Part shown: in pieces, positions 1 to 7,883 of the stretch
Position numbering within the stretch: position 1 is the first letter of the stretch
Layout: the number at the start of each line of letters is the position of its first letter
Origin: Serratia entomophila
GTDB lineage: Bacteria > Pseudomonadota > Gammaproteobacteria > Enterobacterales > Enterobacteriaceae
Direction: 5' to 3'
Assembly (NCBI RefSeq): GCF_021462285.1
Contig: NZ_CP082787.1
Coordinates: 1,736,001 to 1,800,000 of the forward strand
Length of the DNA stretch: 64,000 nt
The notes under the pieces: model-generated
Told to the model about the DNA's origin: nothing
What the model saw: the letters and a program-made list of their open reading frames with translations, nothing else
The model's database searches: none
Made by a program: the position numbers and the translations under genes

Positions 1-984
1 GCCCCGCAGCTGGCAGCTGCAGGCCAGCACGTAGCCTTGCGCAATCTCTGCCGGCGTCAGCGTCATGTTGCTGGTGGTGGCGTAGTCGCCCTCGAGAATG
101 CGGGTCTTGCACGCACCGCACACTCCGGCGCGGCAGGCGGCGTTGACCGGCAGCGCGTTGGCTTCCATCGCCGCCAGCAGCGTGCTGCCGACCGGCACGC
201 GAAACTCGCGCAGCGGGCGGGCGGCGCGCAGCGTTAACCCCTCACCGGGTTCAGCCTTGGCCTCCGGCGTATGGAACCGTTCCTGATGGAAGCGCGAGGC
301 CGGCACCCCGAGCTGAAGGCACAGCCGCTCCACCTGATCCATATAGGGCGCCGGGCCGCAGGTCATCACCCGGCGTTCGGCGATATCCGGCGCCACCTGC
401 CGCAGCACCTGCCCGTTGATGCGGCCGCCGAGGTAACCCGGCTGGAGATCTTGTTCGGCCATCAGCGTCAACCTCAGCTGCGGATGCGCGGCGCACAGGG
501 CGTGCCACTGGCCGGCGAAAAGGGTATCGGCCGGGGTGCGCACGTTGAAGATCACCGCGATATCGCAGGACGGGCGGTTCGCCACCAGCCAGCGGCACAT
601 CGATACGATTGGCGTTACGCCGCAGCCGGCGGTCAGCATCAGATAGCTATCCGCCGGATGGCGCACGCAGCTGAAATCGCCCTGCGCGTCGGAAAGCCAC
701 AGGGTATTGCCGGGCTGTACCTCCTGCGTCAGCCAGCGCGAGCCGACGCCGTTCGGCAGGCAGCGCACGCTGATGCTGAGAAAACGGCTCTGGCCGGGGG
801 ATGACGACAGCGTATAAGCGCGCAGCGTTTCTTCATCGTTGCGGATACCGATCAGCGCGAACTGGCCGGGCTGGTAGGGATAAAAAAAGTCGCAGATCAG
901 GTTCAACGTCCAGACGTCGGCGGTTTCCCGCTGAATGGAGTGCACCTGCATGCGGTTGGGACACCGCGGGCTGGGTTGGGTCAT
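1..984 (-). CDS. hcr: NADH oxidoreductase Hcr (3' end beyond window)
   Basis: Hcr passes electrons from NADH through FAD and a 2Fe-2S centre to the hybrid cluster protein Hcp. The frame is open from an ATG at 982-984, preceded by a GAGG ribosome site, to base 1: 328 codons without a stop, so only the last few residues are missing. The N-terminal half is a ferredoxin-reductase fold (flavin-binding RAYTLSSSP, NAD-binding GCGVTPIVSM). The C-terminal plant-type ferredoxin domain has its cluster cysteines at C284, C289 and C292 (CRAGVCGAC) and one near C322. It lies 54 bp downstream of hcp on the same strand, as in E. coli, so the two are probably cotranscribed. Confidence 0.93.
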   Translation of the reverse strand, partial: MTQPSPRCPNRMQVHSIQRETADVWTLNLICDFFYPYQPGQFALIGIRNDEETLRAYTLSSSPGQSRFLSISVRCLPNGVGSRWLTQEVQPGNTLWLSDAQGDFSCVRHPADSYLMLTAGCGVTPIVSMCRWLVANRPSCDIAVIFNVRTPADTLFAGQWHALCAAHPQLRLTLMAEQDLQPGYLGGRINGQVLRQVAPDIAERRVMTCGPAPYMDQVERLCLQLGVPASRFHQERFHTPEAKAEPGEGLTLRAARPLREFRVPVGSTLLAAMEANALPVNAACRAGVCGACKTRILEGDYATTSNMTLTPAEIAQGYVLACSCQLRG

Positions 985-1003
985 GGGCTACCTCAAAAGC
1001 AAA

Positions 1004-1024
1004 GGGGCCGATGCGAGCGGCCCC
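1004..1024 (-). terminator. Hairpin between hcp and hcr
   Basis: A perfect 7-bp stem (GGGGCCG / CGGCCCC) with a 7-nt loop lies in the hcp-hcr gap. Read on the minus strand it is followed by TTTGCTTTT. This looks like a weak intrinsic terminator or an mRNA processing/stabilising hairpin that would lower hcr expression relative to hcp. Confidence 0.5.
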
Positions 1025-1038
1025 GGGAAACAAACGCA

Positions 1039-2688
1039 TCAGCCGAGCAGAGCGGAAAGATCCTGCTCAACGGTGGTGATTGGCCGCATGCCGAACTTCT
1101 CGTTGAGGACTGCCAGCAGGTTGTCGGTCAGGAACCCCGGCGCGGTCGGGCCGGTGACGATGTTTTTCACCCCCAATGACAGCAGCGTCAGCAGGATGAC
1201 GATCGCCTTCTGCTCAAACCACGACAGCACCAGGCTGAGCGGCAGCTCATTGATATCGCAGCCCAGCGTCTCGGCCAGCTTGACCGCCAGCATGATGGCG
1301 GAATAGGCATCGTTGCACTGGCCGACGTCCAGCAGACGCGGCAGCCCTTCCAGCGTGCCGAAGTCCAGCTTGTTAAAGCGGTATTTGCCGCAGGCCAGGG
1401 TCATGATCAGGCAGTCTTGCGGTACGCTGCGGGCGAAGTCGGTGAAGTAGCTGCGTTCGTCGCGGCTGCCGTCGCAGCCGCCTACCAGGAACACGTGGCG
1501 CAGCTTTTTCTGCGCCACCAGATCGATCACCGTGTCGGCGGCGTTGAGCAGCGTCTGGCGGCCGAAGCCGACGGTGATCAGGTGCTCAATCTCGGTGTAA
1601 GGGAAACCGCTCATACCCTGCGCCTGGCGAACGATAGCGCCGAAGTCGTCGCTTTCCAGGTGGTTGACGCCCGGCCAGCCGACGATGCTGCGGGTCCAGA
1701 TACGATCACCGTAATTGCCGACGTTAGGATCGATAATGCAGTTGGAGGTCATCAGGATCGGGCCGGGGAACTTGGCGAACTCAATCTGCTGGTTCTGCCA
1801 GCCGCTGCCGTAGTTGCCCACCAGATGTGTGAATTTTTTCAGTTCCGGATAACCGTGCGCCGGCAGCATTTCACCGTGGGTGTAAACGTTGACGTTCTGG
1901 CCTTCGGTCTGCTCCAGCAGCATGCGCAGATCTTTCAGATCGTGGCCGGAGATCAAAATCGCCTTGCCGGCCACCGGCCGCACGTTTACCGCGCTGGGTT
2001 GCGGATCGCCGTAGGTCTGGGTTTCGCCGCGATCGAGGATCGCCATCACGCTGAAGTTCATCTTGCCAATGCCCATCGCGTTGTTCAGCAGGGTATCGAC
2101 GTCGCGCGGGCGGGTGCCGAGCCAGGCCATAAAAGCGTGGTAATCGGCGTAGATCTGTGCGTCAAACTGCCCCAGCACGTGGGCGTGTTCCATATAGGCC
2201 GCCGCGCCTTTGAGGCCGTACAGGCACAGCATGCGCAGGCCATGCACGTCATCGCCCACCTCGGCCTTGTCGCTGTCGAGGGCGAACTGCGCCGCCTGCT
2301 GCAACAGCGACGGCATATCGTTGCCCGCCAACTGCAGCGCCGCCAGCGGATGATCGACGTGCACCCCTGCTGCCAGCAGCCGGCAGCGCGCCGCCAGCGA
2401 GTCGCGCAGCATCAGGGTTTCCCGCGCGTAGCCGATGATGCGCTCGGAATCGAAGTTGACGTTGGTCAGGGTGGAGAAGAAGGCGCGTGGGGCGAAACTG
2501 TCGATGTCGTGGTCGACTATCCCCAGCGAACGCGCCTGCAGCGCCCAGGCGGACAGGCCTTGCAGCGCCGCCACCAGCAAATCCTGCAGGTCGGACGTTT
2601 CCGCCGTTTTGCCGCACATGCCCTGGGCATAAGAGCAGCCGTTGCCTGCCGGGGTACGAATGGTTTGTTCACATTGCACACAGAACAT
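1039..2688 (-). CDS. hcp: Hydroxylamine reductase / hybrid cluster protein Hcp
   Basis: Hcp is a cytoplasmic Fe-S and hybrid-cluster enzyme. It is described as a high-affinity NO reductase and protein S-nitrosylase in E. coli, and also reduces hydroxylamine. The start is ATG 2686-2688, because it has a clean AAGGA ribosome site and gives the family N-terminus MFCVQCEQT; an open frame continues 16 codons upstream but runs through the operator. The product is 549 aa, the usual length. The N-terminal cluster cysteines C3, C6, C18 and C25 are present in the spacing seen in enterobacterial Hcp. It is the first gene of hcp-hcr, and a strong NsrR-like palindrome sits just upstream. Confidence 0.97.
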   Translation of the reverse strand: MFCVQCEQTIRTPAGNGCSYAQGMCGKTAETSDLQDLLVAALQGLSAWALQARSLGIVDHDIDSFAPRAFFSTLTNVNFDSERIIGYARETLMLRDSLAARCRLLAAGVHVDHPLAALQLAGNDMPSLLQQAAQFALDSDKAEVGDDVHGLRMLCLYGLKGAAAYMEHAHVLGQFDAQIYADYHAFMAWLGTRPRDVDTLLNNAMGIGKMNFSVMAILDRGETQTYGDPQPSAVNVRPVAGKAILISGHDLKDLRMLLEQTEGQNVNVYTHGEMLPAHGYPELKKFTHLVGNYGSGWQNQQIEFAKFPGPILMTSNCIIDPNVGNYGDRIWTRSIVGWPGVNHLESDDFGAIVRQAQGMSGFPYTEIEHLITVGFGRQTLLNAADTVIDLVAQKKLRHVFLVGGCDGSRDERSYFTDFARSVPQDCLIMTLACGKYRFNKLDFGTLEGLPRLLDVGQCNDAYSAIMLAVKLAETLGCDINELPLSLVLSWFEQKAIVILLTLLSLGVKNIVTGPTAPGFLTDNLLAVLNEKFGMRPITTVEQDLSALLG

Positions 2689-2704
2689 AATCGCTTCCTT
2701 TTTA

Positions 2705-2727
2705 AAGTTGCATTTATAATGCCTGTT
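2705..2727. promoter_or_regulatory. NsrR-like operator of hcp-hcr
   Basis: A 23-bp imperfect palindrome with half-sites AAGTTGCATTT and TAATGCCTGTT around a central A. Compared by eye with the NsrR consensus (two 11-bp half-sites, AAGATGCATTT and its complement), 19 of 22 positions agree. It ends 17 bp upstream of the hcp ATG, where repression of the promoter is expected. NsrR is the NO-sensing Fe-S repressor that controls hcp in E. coli. Confidence 0.75.
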
Positions 2728-2835
2728 TAAAAGCATAGATCGGCGACCGGGGATGAAAAAGGCTTTTGTGCGACTACTGCGGGCAACGTTGATTTAGCGC
2801 AATTTTGCCGTGCGGATGGGAATTATTACGCTTTC

Positions 2836-2853
2836 GGGGGCCGGCCGGCCCCC
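2836..2853 (-). terminator. GC-rich hairpin after lysO
   Basis: A perfect GC palindrome (GGGGGCCGG then CCGGCCCCC) 10 bp past the lysO stop on the minus strand. There is no U-tract, so termination at this site is uncertain. Confidence 0.35.
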
Positions 2854-2862
2854 GGGCAGGGA

Positions 2863-3759
2863 TCAGGAAAACAGGGCGATCAGCACCGGCGCCAGCAGGC
2901 TCAGCAGGAAGCCGTGCACGATGGCCGGCGGCACCATTTCCAGCCCGCCGCTGCGCTGCAGCACCGGCAGGGTGAAGTCCATCGAGGTGGCGCCGCACAG
3001 GCCGAGGGCCGAGGAGCGGCTGCGGCGCACCAGCGTCGGGATCAGCATGATAGCCACCAGCTCGCGGGCCAGATCGTTGAAGAAAGCCGCGCTGCCCAAC
3101 ACCGGGCCGTAGGCGTCGGTGATCAAAATGCCGGACAGCGAATACCAGCCAAAACCGGAGGCCATCGCCAGCCCGGCCTTCAGCGGCAGGCCCATCAGCT
3201 GCGCCGCCAGCGCGCCGCCCGCCAGAGAGGCCACGGCCACCGCCAGCGCCACCAGCGTGCCGCGGCGGTTCAGTACGATTTGACGCAGGGTCATGCCGCT
3301 GTTGCGCAGCTGAATGCCCACCAGCAGCAACAGGAAAATCAGCGCGTACTCGCTGCCCTTGCCGGCGAACTGCAGCCAGTGCCACTGCGTCAGCCCGAGC
3401 AGGAAGCCGCCAAGCACCACGCCGCACAGCTTGAGCGATTCCAGCGCCATATGCAGACGCGAGGGCAACTTCTCTTGCTTGTGCGTATTGCGCCACGGCA
3501 TGCGGCGTTCCAGCAGCGCCAGCAGCAGCAGGTTGGCGCAGAAGATGCACAGGAAAAACACCGCAGTGTACTGGAAGATCAGCAGCAGGTTGCTGCTGAG
3601 GTCTTCCAGAAACGCCAGGCTGATGCCCATGAAAAACAGGATCACGTACACCATCCCGCTCAGCATCCGGTTGATCTGCTGCAGCAGCGAGCGGCTGCGT
3701 AAAGGGATGAGGTAACCGGCAATCAGCGGTAACAGAATAATCAGCAGTCCTGAATACAT
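2863..3759 (-). CDS. lysO: L-lysine exporter LysO
   Basis: This is an inner-membrane exporter of lysine (YbjE in E. coli), which also gives resistance to the analogue thialysine. The chosen ATG (3757-3759) gives 298 aa starting MYSGLLIILLPLIAGYLIP, matching the family length of about 299. The long upstream open frame is antisense to ybjD and is not coding. The protein is almost wholly hydrophobic, with about eight to ten membrane spans, for example MVYVILFFMGISLAFL and YALIFLLLLVGIQL. It lies 174 bp from hcp on the same strand but is separated by the hcp operator. E. coli has aqpZ between lysO and ybjD; it is absent here. Confidence 0.93.
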   Translation of the reverse strand: MYSGLLIILLPLIAGYLIPLRSRSLLQQINRMLSGMVYVILFFMGISLAFLEDLSSNLLLIFQYTAVFFLCIFCANLLLLALLERRMPWRNTHKQEKLPSRLHMALESLKLCGVVLGGFLLGLTQWHWLQFAGKGSEYALIFLLLLVGIQLRNSGMTLRQIVLNRRGTLVALAVAVASLAGGALAAQLMGLPLKAGLAMASGFGWYSLSGILITDAYGPVLGSAAFFNDLARELVAIMLIPTLVRRSRSSALGLCGATSMDFTLPVLQRSGGLEMVPPAIVHGFLLSLLAPVLIALFS

Positions 3760-3945
3760 GGTGAAACTAAAGTCCTTTATTTGGAGCGCGGGGAGTTCCG
3801 GCGAGGACCACACGCTAACCAAAAGCCGGGCCGGAGTAAAGCGGCAGATTTCGCGTTGGCTGCTTGACCTGCAAGGGGTTTTTTGACCATGCTCTGTTAA
3901 GGTCACCTCACTGAGGACGGTGACGGCGCGCACGGGAGGCGGCTG

Positions 3946-5604
3946 ATGTTCTTGGAGCGTATCGAGATTGTGGGGTTTCGCGGCATTAATCGGCTGTCGT
4001 TGATGTTGGACGACAATACGCTGTTGCTCGGCGAAAACGCCTGGGGTAAATCCAGCCTGCTGGATGCGCTGACGCTGCTGCTGGCGCCGGAACAGAAGCT
4101 GTACCGCTTCGAAGCGCAAGATTTCCATTTCCCGCCGGGAGAAGAGGCCGCCAAGGAACGCTATCTGCAGGTGGTATTCACCTTCTGTGAAAAAGACATC
4201 GGTCATGCGCATTTGCCGCGCTATCGCCACCTGTCGCCGCTGTGGGTCAAGGGCGACGACGGCCTGAGCCGCATTCACTTCCGCTGCGAGGGCGAACTGG
4301 CCGACGACGGCACGGTATGCACCTGGCGCAGTTTTCTCGATGCTGACGGCAATGCCATGCAGCTGCACCATATCGAGCAGTTGGCGCACGCCATTATCCG
4401 CATTCATCCGGTGCTGCGCCTGCGCGATGCGCGCTTTATCCGCCGCCTGCGCCCCAGCAGCCTGAATGATGAAAACGCTACCGACCAGCAGGCGCTGGCG
4501 CAGCAGTTGGATCAACTGACGCACGAGCTGGTGCGCAATCCGCAAAAGCTGACCAACGGCGAACTGCGCCAGGGCCTGGCCGCCATGCAGCAACTGCTGG
4601 AACATTACTTCGCCGAACAGGGCTCTCAGACGGTACGGCCGCGGCGCCGTGGCCAGGAGCTGGAACAGGACGCCTGGCGCGCACTGGACGGCATCAACCG
4701 TATGGTGGCCGAACCGAACAGCCGCAGCATGCGCCTGATCCTGCTCGGGATGTTTTCAACGCTGCTGCAGGCCAAGGGCAGCGTCAAGCTGGATCCGCAC
4801 GCCCGGCCGCTGCTGCTGGTGGAAGACCCGGAAACCCGGCTGCACCCGATCATGCTGTCGGTCGCCTGGGGGCTGCTCAACCAGCTGCCGTTGCAACGCA
4901 TCACCACCACCAACTCCAGCGAACTGGTGTCGCTGGTGCCGGTGGAACACGTCTGCCGGCTGGTGCGCGAGTCGGGGCGGGTGGCGACCTACCGCCTTGG
5001 GGCGCGCGGGCTGGGCGCCGAAGACGGGCGCCGCATCGCGTTTCATATCCGCTTTAACCGGCCGTCGTCGCTGTTCGCCCGCTGTTGGCTGTTGGTGGAG
5101 GGCGAGACCGAAGTCTGGCTGCTGAACGAACTGGCGCGCCAGTGCGGTTACCACTTTGAAGCGGAAGGGGTGCGGGTCATCGAGTTTGCCCAGTGCGGCC
5201 TGAAGCCGCTGTTGAGATTCGCCCGGCGCATGGGTATTGAATGGCATGCGCTGGTGGACGGCGACGAAGCGGGCAAGAAATACGCCAATACCGTGCGCAG
5301 CATGCTGGACAACCACGAAGACAACGAGCGCGACAGGCTGACCGCATTGCCGGCGCCGGATATGGAGCACTTTATGTTCCGTGAAGGTTTCAGCACCGTT
5401 TATCACCGGATGGCGTCGGTACCGGCCAACGCCCAGATGCCGATGCGCAAGGTGATCCTGAAGGCGGTGCACCACTCTTCGAAACCCGATCTGGCGATCG
5501 AGGTGGCGATGCAGGCCGGTGAATGGGGCACGGATTCGGTGCCGCCATTGCTGAAAAAGATGTTCTCCCGGGTGATCTGGCTGGCGCGCGGCCGGGCGGA
5601 CTAG
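3946..5604 (+). CDS. ybjD: OLD-family ATP-dependent endonuclease YbjD
   Basis: A predicted ATP-driven nuclease of the overcoming-lysogenization-defect family, 552 aa, the same length as E. coli YbjD. The N-terminal ABC-type ATPase has Walker A GENAWGKSS (residues 29-37) and a Walker B-like LLLVEDPETRLHP around D294-E296. The C-terminal TOPRIM nuclease domain has its glutamate in LLVEGETEVW (E385) and the metal-binding DGD at 438-440. No helicase (UvrD-like) or reverse transcriptase partner is adjacent, so it is a stand-alone (class 1-like) OLD protein and not half of a Gabija pair. It ends 4 bp inside the convergent ybjX. The cellular role in enterobacteria is not firmly established. Confidence 0.9.
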   Translation: MFLERIEIVGFRGINRLSLMLDDNTLLLGENAWGKSSLLDALTLLLAPEQKLYRFEAQDFHFPPGEEAAKERYLQVVFTFCEKDIGHAHLPRYRHLSPLWVKGDDGLSRIHFRCEGELADDGTVCTWRSFLDADGNAMQLHHIEQLAHAIIRIHPVLRLRDARFIRRLRPSSLNDENATDQQALAQQLDQLTHELVRNPQKLTNGELRQGLAAMQQLLEHYFAEQGSQTVRPRRRGQELEQDAWRALDGINRMVAEPNSRSMRLILLGMFSTLLQAKGSVKLDPHARPLLLVEDPETRLHPIMLSVAWGLLNQLPLQRITTTNSSELVSLVPVEHVCRLVRESGRVATYRLGARGLGAEDGRRIAFHIRFNRPSSLFARCWLLVEGETEVWLLNELARQCGYHFEAEGVRVIEFAQCGLKPLLRFARRMGIEWHALVDGDEAGKKYANTVRSMLDNHEDNERDRLTALPAPDMEHFMFREGFSTVYHRMASVPANAQMPMRKVILKAVHHSSKPDLAIEVAMQAGEWGTDSVPPLLKKMFSRVIWLARGRAD

Positions 5605-6572
5605 CGTTCGGTCAGGATCTGCCTGGCGGTGAAGTGCGCCGCCATACCTTGTTCCAGCTCATCCAGCAGCTGGTAGCGGCGGCGGTACTCGGCGCGCTTC
5701 TTGCTGGCTATCTCGTCAATCGGCTTGCGGGCGATGCGCTCCGGCAGCAGGAAATAGCCGCTGCCGAGCGGCTTGCCGCCCATCGAAACCCAAAACTGGT
5801 CATAATCGGCGTGCAGCTGAGCTTGCTTCTTACTTTTATAGCGCCAGTTCTGATAGATATGGGTGGCGTTGCCGACCGCCACTATGTGGTGAATGTCCAG
5901 ATGGCGCGCCAGTGCGCAAACTCCCTCCAGCGCCAGCCGTTTCGGGAACAGGCCGTGGCATTCTTTGGTGGTTTGCTGGATCTCGGCGTGCGGCACCTCG
6001 TGGTTTGCGCCCTGCAGGCCGCCGATAAACAGCGTCGGCTGCTGTTGATAGTGCATCAGCGTAAAGGTAATTTGCGTCAGCATGACGCCGTTGGCGTTGC
6101 GCAGCAGCAGGGTGGCTTCCCCTTCTTTATTCAGGTGATCGATCGCCGCCAGCTCCAGCGTCACCGGCTCGCCGTTTTTACCCTGCATGCGGGCCAATAT
6201 CACCGGCTGCCGGCTCAGGTGGCCGAGGCGCATCTTCAGCGGCATGCGTTGGATAAGCACATCGTAATGATCGCGCAGCGCGAACAGACCTTCTATCTTG
6301 TTCATGTTCGCCGCCAGATACGGGCGGTGCAGTTTGCACGGCAGGTTCGGCTGCGCGCTCAAGATTTCGTCCAGCATCGGGTTGGCCGCCAGGGTGCCGA
6401 GCAGGGCGCGGGTGGTGCGCCAGCTCAACAACGAACGGCCGAGAAACTTCAGGCGAAATGCGGTTTTGTTCCAGGCCTTGCTCGGCGCTTTTTCGCCAGT
6501 GGCCAGCGCCGTCATCAGTTGCCAACCATTTAGCGGCCTGGTGGATACGAATGGATAACTGAGCTGTGACAT
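5601..6572 (-). CDS. ybjX: VirK/YbjX family protein (DUF535)
   Basis: A 323-aa protein of the VirK/YbjX family, beginning MSQLSYPFVSTRPLNGWQ. Family members are PhoPQ-linked in Salmonella and contribute to resistance to antimicrobial peptides or to virulence-factor handling; the biochemical activity is unknown. No signal peptide or clear membrane span is visible. It is convergent with ybjD (4-bp overlap) and divergent from macA, sharing an intergenic region of about 195 bp. Identification rests on overall similarity to E. coli YbjX and the conserved ybjD-ybjX-macAB order. Confidence 0.88.
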   Translation of the reverse strand: MSQLSYPFVSTRPLNGWQLMTALATGEKAPSKAWNKTAFRLKFLGRSLLSWRTTRALLGTLAANPMLDEILSAQPNLPCKLHRPYLAANMNKIEGLFALRDHYDVLIQRMPLKMRLGHLSRQPVILARMQGKNGEPVTLELAAIDHLNKEGEATLLLRNANGVMLTQITFTLMHYQQQPTLFIGGLQGANHEVPHAEIQQTTKECHGLFPKRLALEGVCALARHLDIHHIVAVGNATHIYQNWRYKSKKQAQLHADYDQFWVSMGGKPLGSGYFLLPERIARKPIDEIASKKRAEYRRRYQLLDELEQGMAAHFTARQILTER

Positions 6573-6767
6573 GATGAAATCCTTGGCTGTGTTGAATGGC
6601 CTTATTTCATCAAGACTTCACTAAACGAGAGTTCAATGCCCCATTGTAACCAGGCGTGTCTCCACACTGTGTTGAGCTAAGGTTTAGTTATTTCGCCTGC
6701 TGCGTGATAATTTATTTCGCCGTCGCGAAAGGCGGCCCCTATTAACGAGAACAGGCAGGAATCCATT
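6573..6767. promoter_or_regulatory. Divergent ybjX / macA promoter region
   Basis: This 195-bp AT-rich gap separates divergent ybjX and macA, so it must hold both promoters. A GTTTA half-site occurs on each strand (around 6622-6626 minus and 6690-6695 plus), but neither has a convincing second PhoP half-site. No confident -35/-10 pair was assigned. Confidence 0.4.
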
Positions 6768-7883
6768 TTGACGTGGTTTAAAGGACATAGACGACGCTGG
6801 GCGATAATTTTGGTGATTATCGGGGTCATCGCCGCTGCGGCGGTCTGGCATTTTCGCCACCCGGCGCCCACCGACTTCAAAACGGTGAAGGTGGCCAAGC
6901 GTGATTTGCAGCAAAACGTGTTGGCGACCGGCCAGCTGGACGCGGTGCGCAAGGTAGACGTCGGCGCGCAGGTTAGCGGGCAGTTGGAGAGCCTGTCCGT
7001 CGAGATCGGCGACAAGGTGAAAAAAGGGCAACTGCTGGGGGTTATCGATCCGCAGCAGGCGCAGAACAGCATCCGCGAAGGGGAGGCGACGCTGCGCGAA
7101 CTGCACGCCCAACTGTTGCAGGCGCAGGCGGAGCAACGGCTGGCGGCGGTGACGCTGCAGCGCAATCAGGCGTTGGCCAGGCTGCAGGCGGTTTCGCGCC
7201 AGGACCTGGATCAGGCGGCCACGCAGCTGGCGGTGAAAAAAGCGCAGGTAGGCACCATCACCGCGCAGATTGCCAGAAACCAGGCCAGCCTGGACACCGC
7301 CAAGATCAACCTGGCCTATACCCGCATCGAAGCGCCGATGGATGGCGATGTGGTGCAGATCACCACTCTGCAGGGCCAAACGGTGATCGCCGCGCAGCAG
7401 GCGCCGAACATCCTGACGCTTGCGGATCTCAGCACCATGCTGGTCAAGGCGCAGGTGTCGGAAGCCGACGTCATCAACCTCAAGCCGGGCCAGAAAGCCT
7501 GGTTTACCGTGTTGGGCGATCCTACCCGGCGCTTTGACGGCGTATTGAAGGACATCCAGCCAACGCCGGAAAAGGTCAACAACGCTATCTTCTATTACGC
7601 GCGTTTCGAAGTGCCCAACCCGGAAGGGCTGTTGCGTCTGCAGATGACGGCGCAGGTGCATATCCAACTGGCGGGCGTTGAACAGGCGGTGGTGATCCCG
7701 CTGGCGGCGCTGGGCGATCAAATTGCCGATAACCGTTACCACGTTGCGGTACTGAAGCAGGGTAAAGAAGAGCAGCGCGAAGTGACTATCGGCATGCGCA
7801 ATAATATCGACGTGCAGATCCTCAGCGGCCTGCAGCTGGGGGATGACGTGATAGTCAGCCGCGGCGGCGCGGAGGCCCTCTGA
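6768..7883 (+). CDS. macA: Macrolide efflux periplasmic adaptor MacA
   Basis: MacA is the membrane-fusion subunit of the MacAB-TolC pump, which exports macrolides, enterotoxin or haem-related substrates. It is 371 aa. The start is TTG 6768-6770, 7 nt after AGGCAGGA; no in-frame ATG or GTG occurs nearby and the first residues match the family. One N-terminal anchor ([17 protein letters not shown], about residues 10-26) is followed by a lipoyl/barrel-sandwich half ([14 protein letters not shown]), an alpha-hairpin rich in Ala/Gln (about 100-180) and a beta-barrel with the second lipoyl half ([12 protein letters not shown]). Its TGA overlaps the macB ATG by one base, so translation is coupled. 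Confidence 0.96.
   Translation: MTWFKGHRRRWAIILVIIGVIAAAAVWHFRHPAPTDFKTVKVAKRDLQQNVLATGQLDAVRKVDVGAQVSGQLESLSVEIGDKVKKGQLLGVIDPQQAQNSIREGEATLRELHAQLLQAQAEQRLAAVTLQRNQALARLQAVSRQDLDQAATQLAVKKAQVGTITAQIARNQASLDTAKINLAYTRIEAPMDGDVVQITTLQGQTVIAAQQAPNILTLADLSTMLVKAQVSEADVINLKPGQKAWFTVLGDPTRRFDGVLKDIQPTPEKVNNAIFYYARFEVPNPEGLLRLQMTAQVHIQLAGVEQAVVIPLAALGDQIADNRYHVAVLKQGKEEQREVTIGMRNNIDVQILSGLQLGDDVIVSRGGAEAL

Noticed and set aside
2863..4605. A 580-codon version of lysO extending into ybjD
   Set aside because: Only the part from 3759 is hydrophobic and homologous to LysO. The N-terminal extension is antisense to the ATPase domain of YbjD.
6600..6700. PhoP box controlling ybjX or macA
   Set aside because: Single GTTTA half-sites occur on each strand, but the second half-site at the 5-bp spacing is poor (GTCTT or TTCGC).
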